Assembly: GCA_023488865.1 (NCBI GenBank)
Contig: JAMDDG010000063.1
Span: 1 to 17,718 of the forward strand
Source of the DNA: Bacteroidota bacterium
GTDB taxonomy: Bacteria > Bacteroidota > Bacteroidia > Bacteroidales > Prolixibacteraceae
Direction of reading: 5' to 3'
DNA length: 17,718 bases
Notes under the pieces: generated by a model
What the model was told of the DNA's origin: nothing
The model's database searches: none
What the model saw: only the letters and a program-made list of their open reading frames with translations
Translations under genes and position numbers: made by a program
Part shown: in pieces, positions 7,770 through 16,038 of the stretch
Numbering within the stretch: position 1 is the first letter of the stretch
How the letters are laid out: the number at the start of each line of letters is the position of its first letter

Positions 7770-8098
7770 AACCAAAGGGAAATCGCTCGAAGAGATAGAA
7801 ATGATGTAGCAACCCTACCGGGAAGCTCCCGATGATACTGGTGGTTCAAACACCAACCTATTATAATATATCGGTATTCTTTTGTTATTCATTAATAATC
7901 AGTCAATTACATAATAATTTCTATTCCCATTTATTTTTGTATTTCTATGTATTTCAACTCATATAGTATTTTAATGAATCATAAGTTAATGTCGTATAGT
8001 TAACGGAATTCTTCGTGCTTCCTTTGTGGTGTCCGTTGTGACCTTCGTAGTTAAGCATTTAAATTTCACCACAATGGGCTCAAAGGTTCTCACGAAGG
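7770..8098. repeat. Tandem duplication, copy 2 (329 bp)
   Basis: This is a head-to-tail copy directly abutting copy 1, with a 329-nt period throughout. The duplicated permease tail here is not preceded by a start codon and is not expected to be translated. After 8098 the shared word AACCAAAGGG continues to 8108 and then the sequence diverges into the unique leader of the GH2 gene. Confidence 0.95.
8011..8097. repeat. Imperfect hairpin of the CTTCGTG/CTTTGTG repeat type, copy 2
   Basis: This is the identical second copy of the hairpin at 7682-7768, carried by the tandem duplication. It lies 105 nt upstream of the GH2 start codon, so it would be in the 5' leader of any transcript starting in the duplicated region or reading through from the permease. 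Confidence 0.6.
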
Positions 8099-8202
8099 AA
8101 CCAAAGGGGATTTAATCAATATCCTTAACAATACGGCATTGAATCATAGAAAAAAATTTATCCAACTATTGATTTAAACAATTTAAAATCAAGAAATTAT
8201 CC

Positions 8203-11040
8203 ATGAAAAAGCTAACATTCATAATTTGTATCCTCGCATTTTTGATGATGGGATTTCAAAAGAATGTCCAGGCGCAAAAAATTGCGCTGAACGGAAGCTG
8301 GCAATTTGCCGTTGACCCAACGGATAAAGGCATTTCCGAAGCATGGTACAATCAGGTATTGAAGGATAAAATTACCTTACCAGGATCAATGGCCTCGAAC
8401 GGAAAAGGGGACGATGTTACGTTGAAGACCCCCTGGACGGGACAAATTGTGGATAGCTCGTTTTACAAGAAACCGGAGTACGCCAAATTCAGGGTACCGG
8501 GAAATATCAAAATCCCCTTCTGGCTGCAGCCTGTCAAATATTACAAAGGGGCGGCCTGGTACCAGAAAGAGGTAACTATCCCGGAAACATGGAAAGGCAA
8601 GCACATTGGGCTGTTTCTCGAAAGGTGCCACTGGGAAAGCCGTTTATGGGTCGACGACAAGGAAGCAGGCATGCAAAATTCGCTGGGAACACCGCACCAA
8701 TACGACCTGACCCAATTCCTTACCCCCGGGAAACACCGGCTGACCCTCTGTATCGACAACCGGGTAAAAGAGATAGATCCGGGTATAAACTCCCACAGCA
8801 TTTCCGATCACACCCAAAGCAACTGGAACGGGGTGGTCGGGCAACTTTATCTGGAAGCGCGACCAATTGTGAACATTGCGAACATCCAGGTTTATCCTGA
8901 TATCCAAAACAGAAAATTTGCGGTCATTGCAAAAGTGCTGAACCAGGAAGGAAAGGCAACTTCTGTGAAACTTAGCCTGACCGTAACCGGAATTGGGGTA
9001 TCAAAAAATGGATCAGGCAACTTCAACTTGAAAGAAGGTGAAAATGAGCTAAAGATGGAACTCCCAATGGGAAACGACGCCAAATTATGGAACGAATTTC
9101 ATCCCAACGTTTATTCACTTACAGCTGAGTTGACAGAGAGCACCTCCGGAAACAAAGATACCCGCACAACCACCTTTGGAATGCGTGAATTCAAAGCCGT
9201 TGGCAAACAACTGCAAATCAATGGCCAACCAACTTTTTTGCGCGGGACGCTGGAATGTGCCATCTTCCCTAAAACAGGCTATCCGGCAACTGATGTTAAA
9301 GAGTGGCTGCGTATTTTCAACATTTGCCGTGCGCACGGGTTGAACCACATGCGTTTCCACTCCTGGTGCCCACCGGAAGCCGCTTTTGCAGCTGCCGATC
9401 AAACCGGTTTCTACCTGCAGGTGGAGTGCTCTTCCTGGGCCAATCAATCTACCACTATTGGCGATGGGAAGCCATTCGACCAATATCTGTACGAAGAAAG
9501 CCGGCGCATGGTGGAGCAATACGGAAACCATCCCTCATTTTGCATGATGGTTTACGGGAACGAACCTGCAGGCCGTAACCTGAAGCCGTTCCTGTCCAAG
9601 TTTGTCAATTACTGGAAAGACAGGGACAGTCGCCGGATCTATACTGCCGGATCCGGGTGGCCCATACTCCCTGAAAACGACTATATCAGCGACCCGACCC
9701 CGCGGATCCAGCGATGGGGAGAGGGCAACAAAAGCATCATCAACGGCCAGGCGCCCCGCACCGACTATGACTGGTCTGATTTCAATTCCAAATATCCGCA
9801 ACCGGTGGTAAGCCACGAAATCGGTCAGTGGTGCGTTTACCCTGATTTTAAGGAAATTGCCCAATATACTGGTGTCCTGCGCGCCCGCAACTTCGAGCTT
9901 TTTCAGGAAACACTCAAAGAACACGGCATGGGACAATTGGCCGACAGCTTCCTTCTGGCCTCCGGTAAACTGCAGGCGCTTTGCTACAAAGCAGATATCG
10001 AAGCCGCCTTGCGCACCAAAGATTTTGGCGGATTCCAGCTGCTCGACCTGCACGATTTTCCGGGACAGGGAACTGCCCTGGTGGGTGTGCTGAATGCTTT
10101 CTGGGGCGAGAAAGGATACATCTCCCCTGCCGAATACAAACGTTTTTGCAACAGCACCGTTCCCCTGGCCCGCATGAAGAAGTGCGTCTTTACCAACGAT
10201 GAGACTTTTAATGCGGACATTGAGGTGGCCCATTACGGGGATGGCCCGATCATCGCCTGCATCCCCGAATGGAAAGTCACAGACAAAAAAGGCAAAACAT
10301 TGCAGTCGGGTAAATTTTCCAAAATCAATATCCCACTCGGGAATGGTTTTAAACTCGGAAATATTTCTTTCCCATTGACTTCGGTCCCGGCTCCTGAAAA
10401 ATTAATACTGGAAATTACCCTGAACTCTGTCTCAAACAGCTGGGATTTCTGGGTATATCCTGCTAAAAATAAGGACATAAAAGACGAAGGGAAGATACAG
10501 GTGGTTCAGAAGTTGGATCCGCAAACTATTCAATTTCTGCAAAATGGCGGTTCGGTCTTGTTAAGCCTGAAGCAGGGAACGCTGGTAAAAGAGATGGGTG
10601 GCGATGTCAAAATCGGTTTCTCCAGCATCTTCTGGAACACCGCCTGGACCAGGGGTCAGGCGCCCAATACGCTGGGCATTTTGTGCAATCCCAAACATCC
10701 TGCGTTAGCCGATTTCCCGACCGAATACCACAGCAACTGGCAGTGGCGGGACGCCATGAGCCATTCCAACGCCATCAACCTAAGTAGCTTTCCTGCCGGG
10801 ATAAAACCTATCGTGAGGGTCATTGACGACTGGTTCACCAACCGGCCGCTGGCGCTAATTTTCGAAGCCAAAGTTGGCAAAGGAAAGATTCTCGTTTCGG
10901 GGATTGACCTCATTCAGAATTCGGACCAACGTCCCGAAGCACAACAATTGTTGTACAGTCTGAAAAAATACATGGCAGGGACAAAGTTTGCGCCAAAAGC
11001 TGAACTGAACGCGGAAGAACTAATCAAATTAACCAAATAA
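8203..11040 (+). CDS. Secreted GH2-family beta-glycosidase with C-terminal amidotransferase-like domain
   Basis: The 945-residue protein starts MKKLTF with a signal peptide ending near residue 24 (NVQAQ). It shows the GH2 order: jelly-roll sugar-binding domain (about 26-220; LNGSWQF, WYQKEVTIP, GLFLERCHWESRLWVDD), Ig-like domain (about 222-327), then the TIM barrel (about 330-650). The acid/base is E454 in VYGNEP and the nucleophile is E539 in VVSHEIGQW, so both catalytic glutamates are present and the enzyme should be active. Residues about 760-930 (FLQNGGSVLLSL, GKGKILVSGIDL) look like a class-I glutamine-amidotransferase-like Rossmann domain, seen at the end of some glycosidases, probably structural. 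The substrate is unresolved; it is distant from the GH2 at 1726-4863, so the two are not recent duplicates. It probably forms an operon with the GH27 gene 48 nt downstream. Confidence 0.88.
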   Translation: MKKLTFIICILAFLMMGFQKNVQAQKIALNGSWQFAVDPTDKGISEAWYNQVLKDKITLPGSMASNGKGDDVTLKTPWTGQIVDSSFYKKPEYAKFRVPGNIKIPFWLQPVKYYKGAAWYQKEVTIPETWKGKHIGLFLERCHWESRLWVDDKEAGMQNSLGTPHQYDLTQFLTPGKHRLTLCIDNRVKEIDPGINSHSISDHTQSNWNGVVGQLYLEARPIVNIANIQVYPDIQNRKFAVIAKVLNQEGKATSVKLSLTVTGIGVSKNGSGNFNLKEGENELKMELPMGNDAKLWNEFHPNVYSLTAELTESTSGNKDTRTTTFGMREFKAVGKQLQINGQPTFLRGTLECAIFPKTGYPATDVKEWLRIFNICRAHGLNHMRFHSWCPPEAAFAAADQTGFYLQVECSSWANQSTTIGDGKPFDQYLYEESRRMVEQYGNHPSFCMMVYGNEPAGRNLKPFLSKFVNYWKDRDSRRIYTAGSGWPILPENDYISDPTPRIQRWGEGNKSIINGQAPRTDYDWSDFNSKYPQPVVSHEIGQWCVYPDFKEIAQYTGVLRARNFELFQETLKEHGMGQLADSFLLASGKLQALCYKADIEAALRTKDFGGFQLLDLHDFPGQGTALVGVLNAFWGEKGYISPAEYKRFCNSTVPLARMKKCVFTNDETFNADIEVAHYGDGPIIACIPEWKVTDKKGKTLQSGKFSKINIPLGNGFKLGNISFPLTSVPAPEKLILEITLNSVSNSWDFWVYPAKNKDIKDEGKIQVVQKLDPQTIQFLQNGGSVLLSLKQGTLVKEMGGDVKIGFSSIFWNTAWTRGQAPNTLGILCNPKHPALADFPTEYHSNWQWRDAMSHSNAINLSSFPAGIKPIVRVIDDWFTNRPLALIFEAKVGKGKILVSGIDLIQNSDQRPEAQQLLYSLKKYMAGTKFAPKAELNAEELIKLTK

Positions 11041-11088
11041 TTGAGCATAAGAGCTATTACAACTACTCACTATTAAAATTTATTCAGT

Positions 11089-12204
11089 ATGAAAAAATAT
11101 TCAGTCGCTTCAATTTTTATGATCGTTGCTTTCTTTTTCTCATTTGCTGCCAATGCAACATCCAATAATTCGGGAAAGGAAAATCAACCCAAAACTGATC
11201 AATCCGAAATTTATACCCCGAAACCAGGACCTAAACCCCGCATTAACGGCCCATTAGTTTATGGTTGTCGTCCAGGTCATCCGTTTCTTTACCGGATTCC
11301 GTGCCAGGGCGAACGCCCGATCCGTTTTTCGGTCAAAGGTTTGCCTGACGGGTTACAACTCGATCCTTCAACCGGCATTATTACCGGAACAGTTCCTGCA
11401 AAAGGCGAATACCCTCTTCTAATCCAGGCAGTCAACTCAAAAGGAAAAGCGAAGCGGGATTTCAAGCTGGTTTCCGGCGACAAACTTGCCCTCACTCCCC
11501 CGATGGGATGGAACCACTGGTACGCCCACTACGACCGGATTACTGACAAGATGATGCGGGAAGCGGCCGATGTCATGATCAGCAGTGGAATGGCCGACGT
11601 TGGCTACAATTATGTGAACATAGACGATTGCTGGATGAATGCCCCAAGAAATAAAGATCCGAAGCGGGTAGGCCCTTTAAGGGACGATCGTGGGAACATA
11701 GTCCCTAATAGTTATTTCCCCGACATGAAAGGCCTCACCGACTACATCCACGCCAAAGGGTTGAAAGCAGGAATTTATACTTCCCCCGGGACCTTAACAT
11801 GCGGTGGATTCGCAGGCGCCTATCAGCACGAGGAACAGGATGCCGGACAATTTGCAGAATGGGGTTTCGATTTTCTGAAGTACGACTGGTGTTCCTATGG
11901 CAAAATTGCCGGAAAAGACAAAAGCCTCGAAGCTTTTCAAAAACCCTACCGACAAATGGGGTCAATCCTGAAATCACTCAACCGCGACATGGTTTTTAAC
12001 CTTTGCCAATACGGCATGGGAGAAGTCTGGAAATGGGGAGGTGAAGTCGGTGGCCATTGTTGGCGGACTTCCGGGGATCTTGGCTTCGAACTGGACCGCA
12101 TTTTTGATGTTGCCTTAAAAAACAGCGAGCACCGGCAATATTCAAAACCGGGAGAATGGAACGACCCTGATTATATCCAGATCGGTTGGATTGGTACCGC
12201 ATAA
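11089..12204 (+). CDS. GH27 alpha-galactosidase-type enzyme, N-terminal part (frameshifted gene)
   Basis: The 371-residue frame encodes a signal peptide (about 1-23), a putative Ig (He_PIG-type) domain (about 52-128; GLPDGLQLDPSTGIITGTVP), and most of a GH27 TIM barrel starting LTPPMGWNHWYA (135-146). The catalytic residues are visible: nucleophile D266 in KYDWCSYG and acid/base D330 in CWRTSGD. The frame then ends abruptly at TAA (12202-12204), just after WNDPDYIQIGWIG, where GH27 proteins continue. The missing barrel end and C-terminal domain lie directly downstream in another frame. A one-base gain near 12194-12204 would rejoin the two. GH27 enzymes release alpha-galactose, and some release beta-L-arabinopyranose. 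Whether this is a decayed gene, a sequencing error or a functional split cannot be decided from one read of the sequence. Confidence 0.85.
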   Translation: MKKYSVASIFMIVAFFFSFAANATSNNSGKENQPKTDQSEIYTPKPGPKPRINGPLVYGCRPGHPFLYRIPCQGERPIRFSVKGLPDGLQLDPSTGIITGTVPAKGEYPLLIQAVNSKGKAKRDFKLVSGDKLALTPPMGWNHWYAHYDRITDKMMREAADVMISSGMADVGYNYVNIDDCWMNAPRNKDPKRVGPLRDDRGNIVPNSYFPDMKGLTDYIHAKGLKAGIYTSPGTLTCGGFAGAYQHEEQDAGQFAEWGFDFLKYDWCSYGKIAGKDKSLEAFQKPYRQMGSILKSLNRDMVFNLCQYGMGEVWKWGGEVGGHCWRTSGDLGFELDRIFDVALKNSEHRQYSKPGEWNDPDYIQIGWIGTA

Positions 12205-12641
12205 TGGGCGTTCCCGAGCTAACTCCAATGCCGGCAGCCATGCAATATGCCTACATGTCGTTGTGGAGCCTGATGGCCGCTCCGTTGATTTACAGCGGGG
12301 ATATGTCGAAACTTGATGAATTTACGATCAATGTGCTTTGTAATCCTGAAGTCATTGAAGTTAACCAGGATCCATTGGGTGAGTGCGGGTTGGTTATCAA
12401 AAAAGGCGCAACTTGTTTTTTAATGGTTAAAAACCTGGCTGATGGTTCGAAAGCGGTCGGCTTGTTTAACCGTGGTAAAAGTGCAGCTGAAGTAGTTGCG
12501 GACTGGTCTGAGTTGCAACTATCCGGCAAGCAGGCTGTGCGTGATCTCTGGAGACAAAAAAAATTGGGAAAGTTCAAACAGCAATTTAGCGCTTCAGTTC
12601 CGGCCCAGGGGGTTGTCATGGTAAAAATCAGCAAACGCTAA
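12204..12641 (+). CDS. GH27 enzyme, C-terminal part (barrel end and beta-domain) in shifted frame
   Basis: The frame continues the GH27 homology exactly where the upstream frame stops: MGVPELTPMPAA, then AYMSLWSLMAAPLIYSGDMS and LCNPEVIEVNQDPLGE, all strong GH27 signatures, followed by the C-terminal antiparallel beta-domain (about the last 80 residues). I place the start at the ATG at 12204-12206, which overlaps the upstream TAA as TAATG, the usual geometry for stop-and-restart translation. A TTG at 12186 is open in frame but a less likely start. Alone, this 145-residue piece lacks signal peptide and both catalytic aspartates. The DUF5107 gene follows after 34 nt. Confidence 0.8.
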   Translation: MGVPELTPMPAAMQYAYMSLWSLMAAPLIYSGDMSKLDEFTINVLCNPEVIEVNQDPLGECGLVIKKGATCFLMVKNLADGSKAVGLFNRGKSAAEVVADWSELQLSGKQAVRDLWRQKKLGKFKQQFSASVPAQGVVMVKISKR

Positions 12642-12675
12642 GGTCGGAATGACCTGAAATTTGATATTTAAAACG

Positions 12676-15600
12676 ATGGAGGTAAAAGCCTGGTACGAAA
12701 AAGTAGTTATCCCGACCTACGGAATCGGGAAACCCGAGAAAAATCCAATGTTCCTGGAAAAACGGGTTTATCAGGGAAGCAGCGGTGTGGTTTATCCGCA
12801 TCCGGTTATTGAAAAGATATTAGATGAAAAGACGGATAAAGAATGGAATGCCGTCTTTCTGGAAAACCAATATTTGAAGATCATGATCCTCCCAGAGTTA
12901 GGCGGGAGAATCCAGATGGCTTACGACAAAACCAGGCAGCGCCATTTTATCTATTACAACCAAGTGATTAAACCGGCACTGGTTGGTTTAACCGGTCCCT
13001 GGATTTCGGGAGGGATTGAATTCAACTGGCCACAGCACCACCGTCCATCTACGTTCGAGCCTGTTGACCATTGCATCGAAAAAAACGGGGATGGCAGCGT
13101 GACAGTTTGGTGCAGCGAAGTGGAGCGCATGTTCCGTACCCGCGGAATGGCCGGATTTACGATGTATCCTGATAAGGCTTACCTGGAGATCAAAGTGAAA
13201 CTATTCAATCGTACGAACCACCCGCAAACCTTTTTGTGGTGGGCCAATCCGGCCGTGAAGGTGAACGACGACTATCAGTCTGTCTTCCCGCCGGATGTGA
13301 ATGCCGTTTTTGATCACGGAAAGCGCGATGTATCCGAATTTCCGATTGCCACAGGGACCTACTACAAAGTGGATTATTCGCCTGGAACAGACATTTCCCG
13401 CTATAAAAATATCCCGGTACCGACCTCCTACATGGCCGTTAACTCGAAGTACAATTTTGTGGGCGGTTACGAAAACGACAGCAAAGGGGGAGTGTTGCAT
13501 GTGGCCAATCACCATGCGTCGCCCGGAAAGAAGCAATGGACCTGGGGAAATGGCGATTTTGGCCGCGCCTGGGACCGCAACCTGACTGACGAAGACGGCC
13601 CCTACATCGAACTGATGTGCGGCGTTTATACCGATAACCAGCCCGATTTTTCGTGGATCATGCCCGGCGAAGAGAAAAGCTTTTCGCAATATTTCATGCC
13701 CTACCGGGATTTGGGTGTTGTGAAAAATGCCACCAAAGAAGCCATGGTCAATCTGGAAATTGAAGATGGAAAAGCAACAGTTAAAGCCTACACTTTAGCC
13801 TCCTATCCGGCAGGAAAAGTAATCCTGAAAGCCGGTGGTTCAATCTTGCTGGACGATTCCTTCGATTTTCATCCTGCCACCTCCTATGAAAAAACGGTAG
13901 ACATTCGGGATATTGATCCAAAAACAGTTGAAATTGCAATTCTGACCGCCGGAGGAAAAACATTAGTCAGCTGGCAACCCGAACCGGATCAGGAAAAGCC
14001 CATCCCCGAAGCGGCCAAACCGGCCAAACAACCGGAAGAAATTGAGAGCACTGAACAATTATACCTGACCGGCCTGCACCTGGAACAGTACCGCCATGCC
14101 ACTTACGATCCGCTCGATTATTACCTCGAAGCGCTGCGGCGAGACCCAAAAGAGAGCCGTTGCAACAATGCGCTTGGCTTATGGAATTTGCGCCGCGGCA
14201 GGTTTGCCAAAGCTGAAAACTATTTCAGGGAAGCGATAAAAACATTGACCGAACGGAATCCCAATCCTATTGACGGGGAACCTTTTTACAACCTGGGAGT
14301 AACTTTGCGTAGGTTGGGCAAGGACGACGAAGCTTTTGACGCATTTTACAAATCAGTTTGGAACAGCGCCTGGATGGACAACGGCTATTTCCAGTTAGCC
14401 TGTCTCGCAGCCAAAAAACAAAGTTGGGAAGAGGCGCTCGAACTAATTGATCGTTCGCTGATCCGAAATTGGCACAACCACAAAGCCCGTCAATTAAAGG
14501 TAAGCATCCTCAGGAAACTGGGAAAAACAAACGATGCCATAGACCTGATCGAAGCATCATTGGAACTGGATCCATTCAATTTTGGCGTATTGTTCGAAAA
14601 ACATCTCCTCCAACCTGACAGCGACGAAGACCTGTCAGGTTTAACCAACATCCATACCTACCTCGAATTTGCCCTCGATTTTGCCTGGGCCGGATTGTTC
14701 GATGAAGCTATCGAACTTATCAGCATCGGAATCAGTGAACAAAAGGATCGTCCGGTGTACCCAATGGCATTCTATTATAAAGCCTGGTTCGAGGCTCAAA
14801 ACGGGGATCAGGAGTCATCAGAAAGAACTTTGAAAGAAGCCGCTAATGCTTGTCCTGATTATTGTTTTCCCAACCAAACGGAAGCAGTGGTAGTGCTCGA
14901 ATGGGTCAAACTGCAAAATCCATCCGATGCAAAAGCCCCGTACTACCTGGGCAATTTCTGGTACAATGCCCGTCAATATGACGAGGCTATTTCGAATTGG
15001 GAGTTATCGGTTAAGATCGACGACAGCTTTCCAACAGTACACAGAAACCTCTCACTGGCCTATTTCAACAAACAGAAGGAACCTGAAAAAGCATTAGCCG
15101 AACTTGAAAAGGCGTTTACCCTTGATCAGACGGATGCCCGTATCCTGATGGAACTGGACCAGTTATACAAACGGATGAATTATTTGCCGGAGCGTCGGCT
15201 GCAAAACCTGGAAAAATACCTGGATTTGGTTGAAGACCGGGATGATTTATACCTTGAACGGGCAACCCTGTACAACCTCCTCGGCCAATATGAAACGGCA
15301 TTCGAACTGATCATGTCCCGTAAGTTTCATCCATGGGAAGGCGGGGAAGGAAAAGTTACCGGTCAGTATGTTCTCAGTCTGACCGAAATGGCCAAAAAGG
15401 GCATTAAAGATCAGCAATATGAGAAGGCTGTTGAAATATTAAATTGTGCCCAATTCTATCCGGAAAACCTGGGTGAGGGAAAGCTGATCGGGGCGCAGGA
15501 GAACGAGATTTTCTACTGGCTTGGCTGTGCTTTCAACGGTTTGGAAAACAGAGAAAAAGCGACCGAATCCTGGGAAATGGCAGCGTCTGGGATGAACGAA

Positions 15601-15882
15601 CCATCTGCTGCGATCTTCTACAACGACCAGCAGCCCGATACCATTTTTTATCAGGGACTGGCATTAATAAAATTGGACAAAAAAGAAGAGGCCAAAGAAC
15701 GCTTTGAGAAGCTGGTCAACTTTGGAAAACAACATCTGGATGACGAGTTTAAATTGGATTATTTTGCCGTTTCCCTGCCCGATTTGCAGATTTGGGAGGA
15801 TGACCTGGATAAGCGAAATCGCCAAAATTGCCAAAATTTGATTGAATTAGGGAATGCAGGTTTAAATCTAAAAATAAACTAA
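12676..15882 (+). CDS. DUF5107 domain protein with C-terminal TPR array, no signal peptide
   Basis: I start this 1068-residue protein at the ATG at 12676 (MEVKAWYEKVVIPTYG); a TTG five codons earlier is open but less likely. Residues about 35-350 resemble DUF5107, a galactose-mutarotase-like beta-sandwich: WNAVFLENQYLKIMILPELGGRI, SGGIEFNWPQHHRP (conserved acidic and histidine residues, E115 in GGIEFNWP), and GPYIELMCGVYTDNQPDFSWIMPGE. A beta-rich linker (about 360-440) and a charged Pro/Lys stretch (about 437-455) follow. From about 470 to the end are tandem helical hairpins typical of TPRs, such as ALGLWNLRRGRFAKAENYFREAI and APYYLGNFWYNARQYDEAI. Without a signal peptide it should be cytoplasmic, unlike the enzymes around it. 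DUF5107 proteins commonly accompany glycosidases, but I know of no firm biochemical role. A sugar epimerase-like or hydrolase activity is inference. Confidence 0.88.
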   Translation: MEVKAWYEKVVIPTYGIGKPEKNPMFLEKRVYQGSSGVVYPHPVIEKILDEKTDKEWNAVFLENQYLKIMILPELGGRIQMAYDKTRQRHFIYYNQVIKPALVGLTGPWISGGIEFNWPQHHRPSTFEPVDHCIEKNGDGSVTVWCSEVERMFRTRGMAGFTMYPDKAYLEIKVKLFNRTNHPQTFLWWANPAVKVNDDYQSVFPPDVNAVFDHGKRDVSEFPIATGTYYKVDYSPGTDISRYKNIPVPTSYMAVNSKYNFVGGYENDSKGGVLHVANHHASPGKKQWTWGNGDFGRAWDRNLTDEDGPYIELMCGVYTDNQPDFSWIMPGEEKSFSQYFMPYRDLGVVKNATKEAMVNLEIEDGKATVKAYTLASYPAGKVILKAGGSILLDDSFDFHPATSYEKTVDIRDIDPKTVEIAILTAGGKTLVSWQPEPDQEKPIPEAAKPAKQPEEIESTEQLYLTGLHLEQYRHATYDPLDYYLEALRRDPKESRCNNALGLWNLRRGRFAKAENYFREAIKTLTERNPNPIDGEPFYNLGVTLRRLGKDDEAFDAFYKSVWNSAWMDNGYFQLACLAAKKQSWEEALELIDRSLIRNWHNHKARQLKVSILRKLGKTNDAIDLIEASLELDPFNFGVLFEKHLLQPDSDEDLSGLTNIHTYLEFALDFAWAGLFDEAIELISIGISEQKDRPVYPMAFYYKAWFEAQNGDQESSERTLKEAANACPDYCFPNQTEAVVVLEWVKLQNPSDAKAPYYLGNFWYNARQYDEAISNWELSVKIDDSFPTVHRNLSLAYFNKQKEPEKALAELEKAFTLDQTDARILMELDQLYKRMNYLPERRLQNLEKYLDLVEDRDDLYLERATLYNLLGQYETAFELIMSRKFHPWEGGEGKVTGQYVLSLTEMAKKGIKDQQYEKAVEILNCAQFYPENLGEGKLIGAQENEIFYWLGCAFNGLENREKATESWEMAASGMNEPSAAIFYNDQQPDTIFYQGLALIKLDKKEEAKERFEKLVNFGKQHLDDEFKLDYFAVSLPDLQIWEDDLDKRNRQNCQNLIELGNAGLNLKIN

Positions 15883-16038
15883 TACTTTGTGGGGAACTTT
15901 AGTCCGATATTTTGAGGAGAAACCAGGATAGCCCCATACTACTAATATTTCTATTTTGGGTTAAGTAGGAAGGATCAATTCTAACGAAGAAAATTCTACT
16001 TTTGAGACAACCATAATAACTATTTAACCGGGCAATTA
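15883..16038. other. Intergenic region before the GH172 gene
   Basis: The 156-nt gap is AT-rich, longer than the other gaps in this arm, and has no obvious hairpin terminator after the DUF5107 gene. It holds a -7-like element at 15997-16004, so the GH172 gene may have its own promoter rather than depending wholly on read-through. Confidence 0.5.
15997..16004 (+). promoter_or_regulatory. Candidate -7 element (TACTTTTG) for the GH172 gene
   Basis: TACTTTTG matches TAnnTTTG exactly, 34 nt before the ATG at 16039. The nonamer TACTTTTGA is identical to the one in front of the MFS permease, suggesting a shared promoter type. No clear TTTG -33 box is present at 19-21 nt upstream. Confidence 0.35.

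Larger units (their letters stand above)
7481..8202. other. 722-bp intergenic region holding the tandem duplication and operon leader
   Basis: No new gene is supported here. After the permease stop come two small hairpins: CGGGAAGCTCCCG (7490-7502) and a TGGTG/CACCA stem (7510-7526). These are followed by an AT-rich tract but no clean T-run, so they are at best a weak terminator. Both recur in copy 2 (7819-7831 and 7839-7855). A TATTTTTG -7-like element lies at 7603-7610 and 7932-7939. Large hairpins are at 7682-7768 and 8011-8097. The last 100 nt before the GH2 gene are AT-rich with no Shine-Dalgarno sequence. A remnant of the permease C-terminus (KGKSLEEIEMM then stop) is encoded at 7774-7809 without a start. 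Confidence 0.8.

Noticed and set aside
7774..7809. A small gene in the duplicated permease tail
   Set aside because: It is only the last codons of the permease copied by the tandem duplication, without a start codon.
7441..8108. CRISPR array or integrated element at the tandem repeat
   Set aside because: There are only two long abutting copies with no spacers, no recombinase gene and no inverted ends; simple duplication explains it.
9535..10233. Open 232-codon minus-strand frame opposite the plus-strand GH2 gene
   Set aside because: It overlaps the catalytic barrel, where the opposite strand encodes both catalytic glutamates; there is no recognisable domain and no own promoter.
8203..11040. 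The two GH2 genes as a recent duplication of each other
   Set aside because: Apart from the shared GH2 fold their sequences, active-site motifs and C-terminal domains differ strongly.
12661..12675. TTG start for the DUF5107 protein five codons upstream
   Set aside because: The ATG at 12676 is in frame and gives a natural N-terminus; nothing favours the TTG.
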